Under the pieces are notes generated by a model that was not told where the DNA came from, did not search any database, and saw only the letters and a program-made list of their open reading frames with translations. The position numbers were made by a program, and so were the translations under genes. This document shows positions 14,143-15,037 of a DNA stretch of 15,037 bases, piece by piece; within the stretch, counting starts at the first letter, position 1; every line of letters starts with the position of its first letter. Origin of the DNA: Candidatus Bathyarchaeota archaeon (lineage in GTDB: Archaea > Thermoproteota > Bathyarchaeia > TCS64); the NCBI GenBank assembly GCA_016867505.1, contig VGJH01000010.1, positions 1-15,037 of the forward strand, written 5' to 3'.

Positions 14143-14150
14143 AATACTGC

Positions 14151-14173
14151 TTTTATACTCGAATATATTTATA
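14151..14173. promoter_or_regulatory. Overlapping divergent promoters of the two glycosyltransferase genes
   Basis: The 38-bp gap 14143-14180 holds one TATA element per direction. TTTTATAC (14151-14158, plus) is centred about 26 nt before ATG 14181. ATATTTATA (14165-14173; TATAAATAT on the minus strand) is centred about 27 nt before ATG 14142. Both genes would be leaderless, and both polymerase complexes would compete for the same DNA. Confidence 0.5.
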
Positions 14174-14180
14174 TTTTTAG

Positions 14181-15037
14181 ATGGATTTAAATGTATGTTT
14201 CATTTCAACAGAATTCTTTGATTGGGGAAAATATGGAGGAATTGGTAAAGCAACGAGGTTAATATGTACTGAATTAGTAAAAAGAGGGATAAAAGTTTCA
14301 GTTGTAGTTCCAAGAGGTAAAAACCAGAAACCAGTCGAATATGTGAATAATGTTTTTGTTTATAGCCATAAAATAAATGAGTATCCATTTACATCAAATA
14401 TTTTTAAAAAAATTAGCGCAGACATTTATCATTCAGAAGAGCCGAGCTGGGGTACTTTAATTGCTCAAAAAAATTTACCAAAATCCATTCATATTGCTAC
14501 AAGCCAGAATCCTAAAGACGTTTTTGATTGGAAAATGACAATTAAATATTATAAATTTCGTCGTAGATTGTTCAATCTATTTATTGAAAAATGGATAAAT
14601 CAAAACATTTTCAAGTTAGATAAAATATTTTGTCAAGCTAAATATATTATACCAAAAACACGGGAGTTGTATAAATTAAATTACGATCCATCTTTTTTAC
14701 CTAACCCAATCAAAGTTCCATTACAGACACCAAAAAAAGCGGAAAAACCCATAGTATGTTTTTTGGGTAGATTTGATAGGGAGAAGAATCCTGAAAGATT
14801 TTTTGAATTATCCAAAGAATTCCCAGAAATCGAGTTTATTGGCATGGGACAAGCTCATAATATTAAATTAGATAAGTATTATAGAGACAAATATTCTAAT
14901 TACCAAAATTTATTGTTACCAGGCCTAGTTGTAGGAAAAAATAAAACGGATATTTTAGATAAATCTTGGATTTTAGTAAATACAAGCGAATTTGAGTGTT
15001 TACCCATATCTTTTTTAGAAGCAGCAGCTCATAGATG
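14181..15037 (+). CDS. Glycosyltransferase, GT4 type, 5' part (runs off right edge)
   Basis: An open frame from ATG 14181 to the right edge without a stop (285 codons plus 2 nt). It is a GT-B enzyme. The N-terminal part, FISTEFFDWGKYGGIGKATR, has the glycine-rich loop seen in many GT4 enzymes. DIYHSEEPSWGT lies near residues 86-97. The donor domain begins around IVCFLGRFDREKNPERFFEL, continues with FIGMG, and has the EX7E motif at E272 and E280 (ECLPISFLEAAA). The end of the donor domain lies beyond the window. It pairs head-to-head with another glycosyltransferase gene and suggests a surface-glycan or glycolipid locus continuing to the right. The donor and acceptor sugars are unknown. Confidence 0.88.
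   Translation, partial: MDLNVCFISTEFFDWGKYGGIGKATRLICTELVKRGIKVSVVVPRGKNQKPVEYVNNVFVYSHKINEYPFTSNIFKKISADIYHSEEPSWGTLIAQKNLPKSIHIATSQNPKDVFDWKMTIKYYKFRRRLFNLFIEKWINQNIFKLDKIFCQAKYIIPKTRELYKLNYDPSFLPNPIKVPLQTPKKAEKPIVCFLGRFDREKNPERFFELSKEFPEIEFIGMGQAHNIKLDKYYRDKYSNYQNLLLPGLVVGKNKTDILDKSWILVNTSEFECLPISFLEAAAHR

Noticed and set aside
1..15037. CRISPR array, insertion sequence, prophage, tRNA or rRNA gene.
   Set aside because: No regularly spaced repeats, transposase, integrase or tRNA-like cloverleaf was seen on reading both strands.

Overview
The window reads as an AT-rich archaeal chromosome segment. Archaeal markers are GatD/GatE (the archaeal tRNA-dependent amidotransferase), archaeal-type Elp3, Nop5 with fibrillarin, RNase HII, and ribosomal protein eS30. 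Among archaea eS30 is, to my knowledge, mainly found in the TACK and Asgard lineages, so I infer one of these. The exact lineage cannot be fixed from this sequence alone. I see no insertion sequence, CRISPR array, tRNA or rRNA.

Left part (1-2950): the 5' end of a NurA-like nuclease gene on the minus strand faces away from a run of five small winged-helix (wHTH) genes on the plus strand (511-2005). The first four are tightly packed and alternate as two paralogous pairs (A-B-A'-B'); the fifth is A-like and has its own promoter. The run collides tail-to-tail, with a 74-bp coding overlap, with a minus-strand pair of two-domain wHTH proteins (1932-2854). Upstream of the run are tandem 17-bp dyads that look like operators. 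This is the least conventional regulatory region of the window.

Middle part (2950-8344), minus strand: eS30, Elp3, a small alpha-beta-barrel protein, gatD and gatE, a translation-oriented block read in one direction. The eS30 gene (8168-8344) has no ATG, GTG or TTG at the family's normal start; the only fitting start is ATT, placed just after a strong Shine-Dalgarno sequence. The gatD leader holds two hairpins that may set the distance between its ribosome site and start codon.

Right part (8407-15037): pyrD and pyrK (minus) encode the two-subunit, NAD-linked dihydroorotate dehydrogenase. Immediately divergent is a plus-strand box C/D RNP unit: Nop5, a small four-cysteine protein, and fibrillarin. 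This unit converges on RNase HII (minus), which follows a family GT4 glycosyltransferase. A second glycosyltransferase diverges from the first and runs off the right edge.

Many genes appear leaderless (TATA box about 25-27 nt before the start codon), and TTG and GTG starts are common. Promoter and start assignments come from sequence inspection only.
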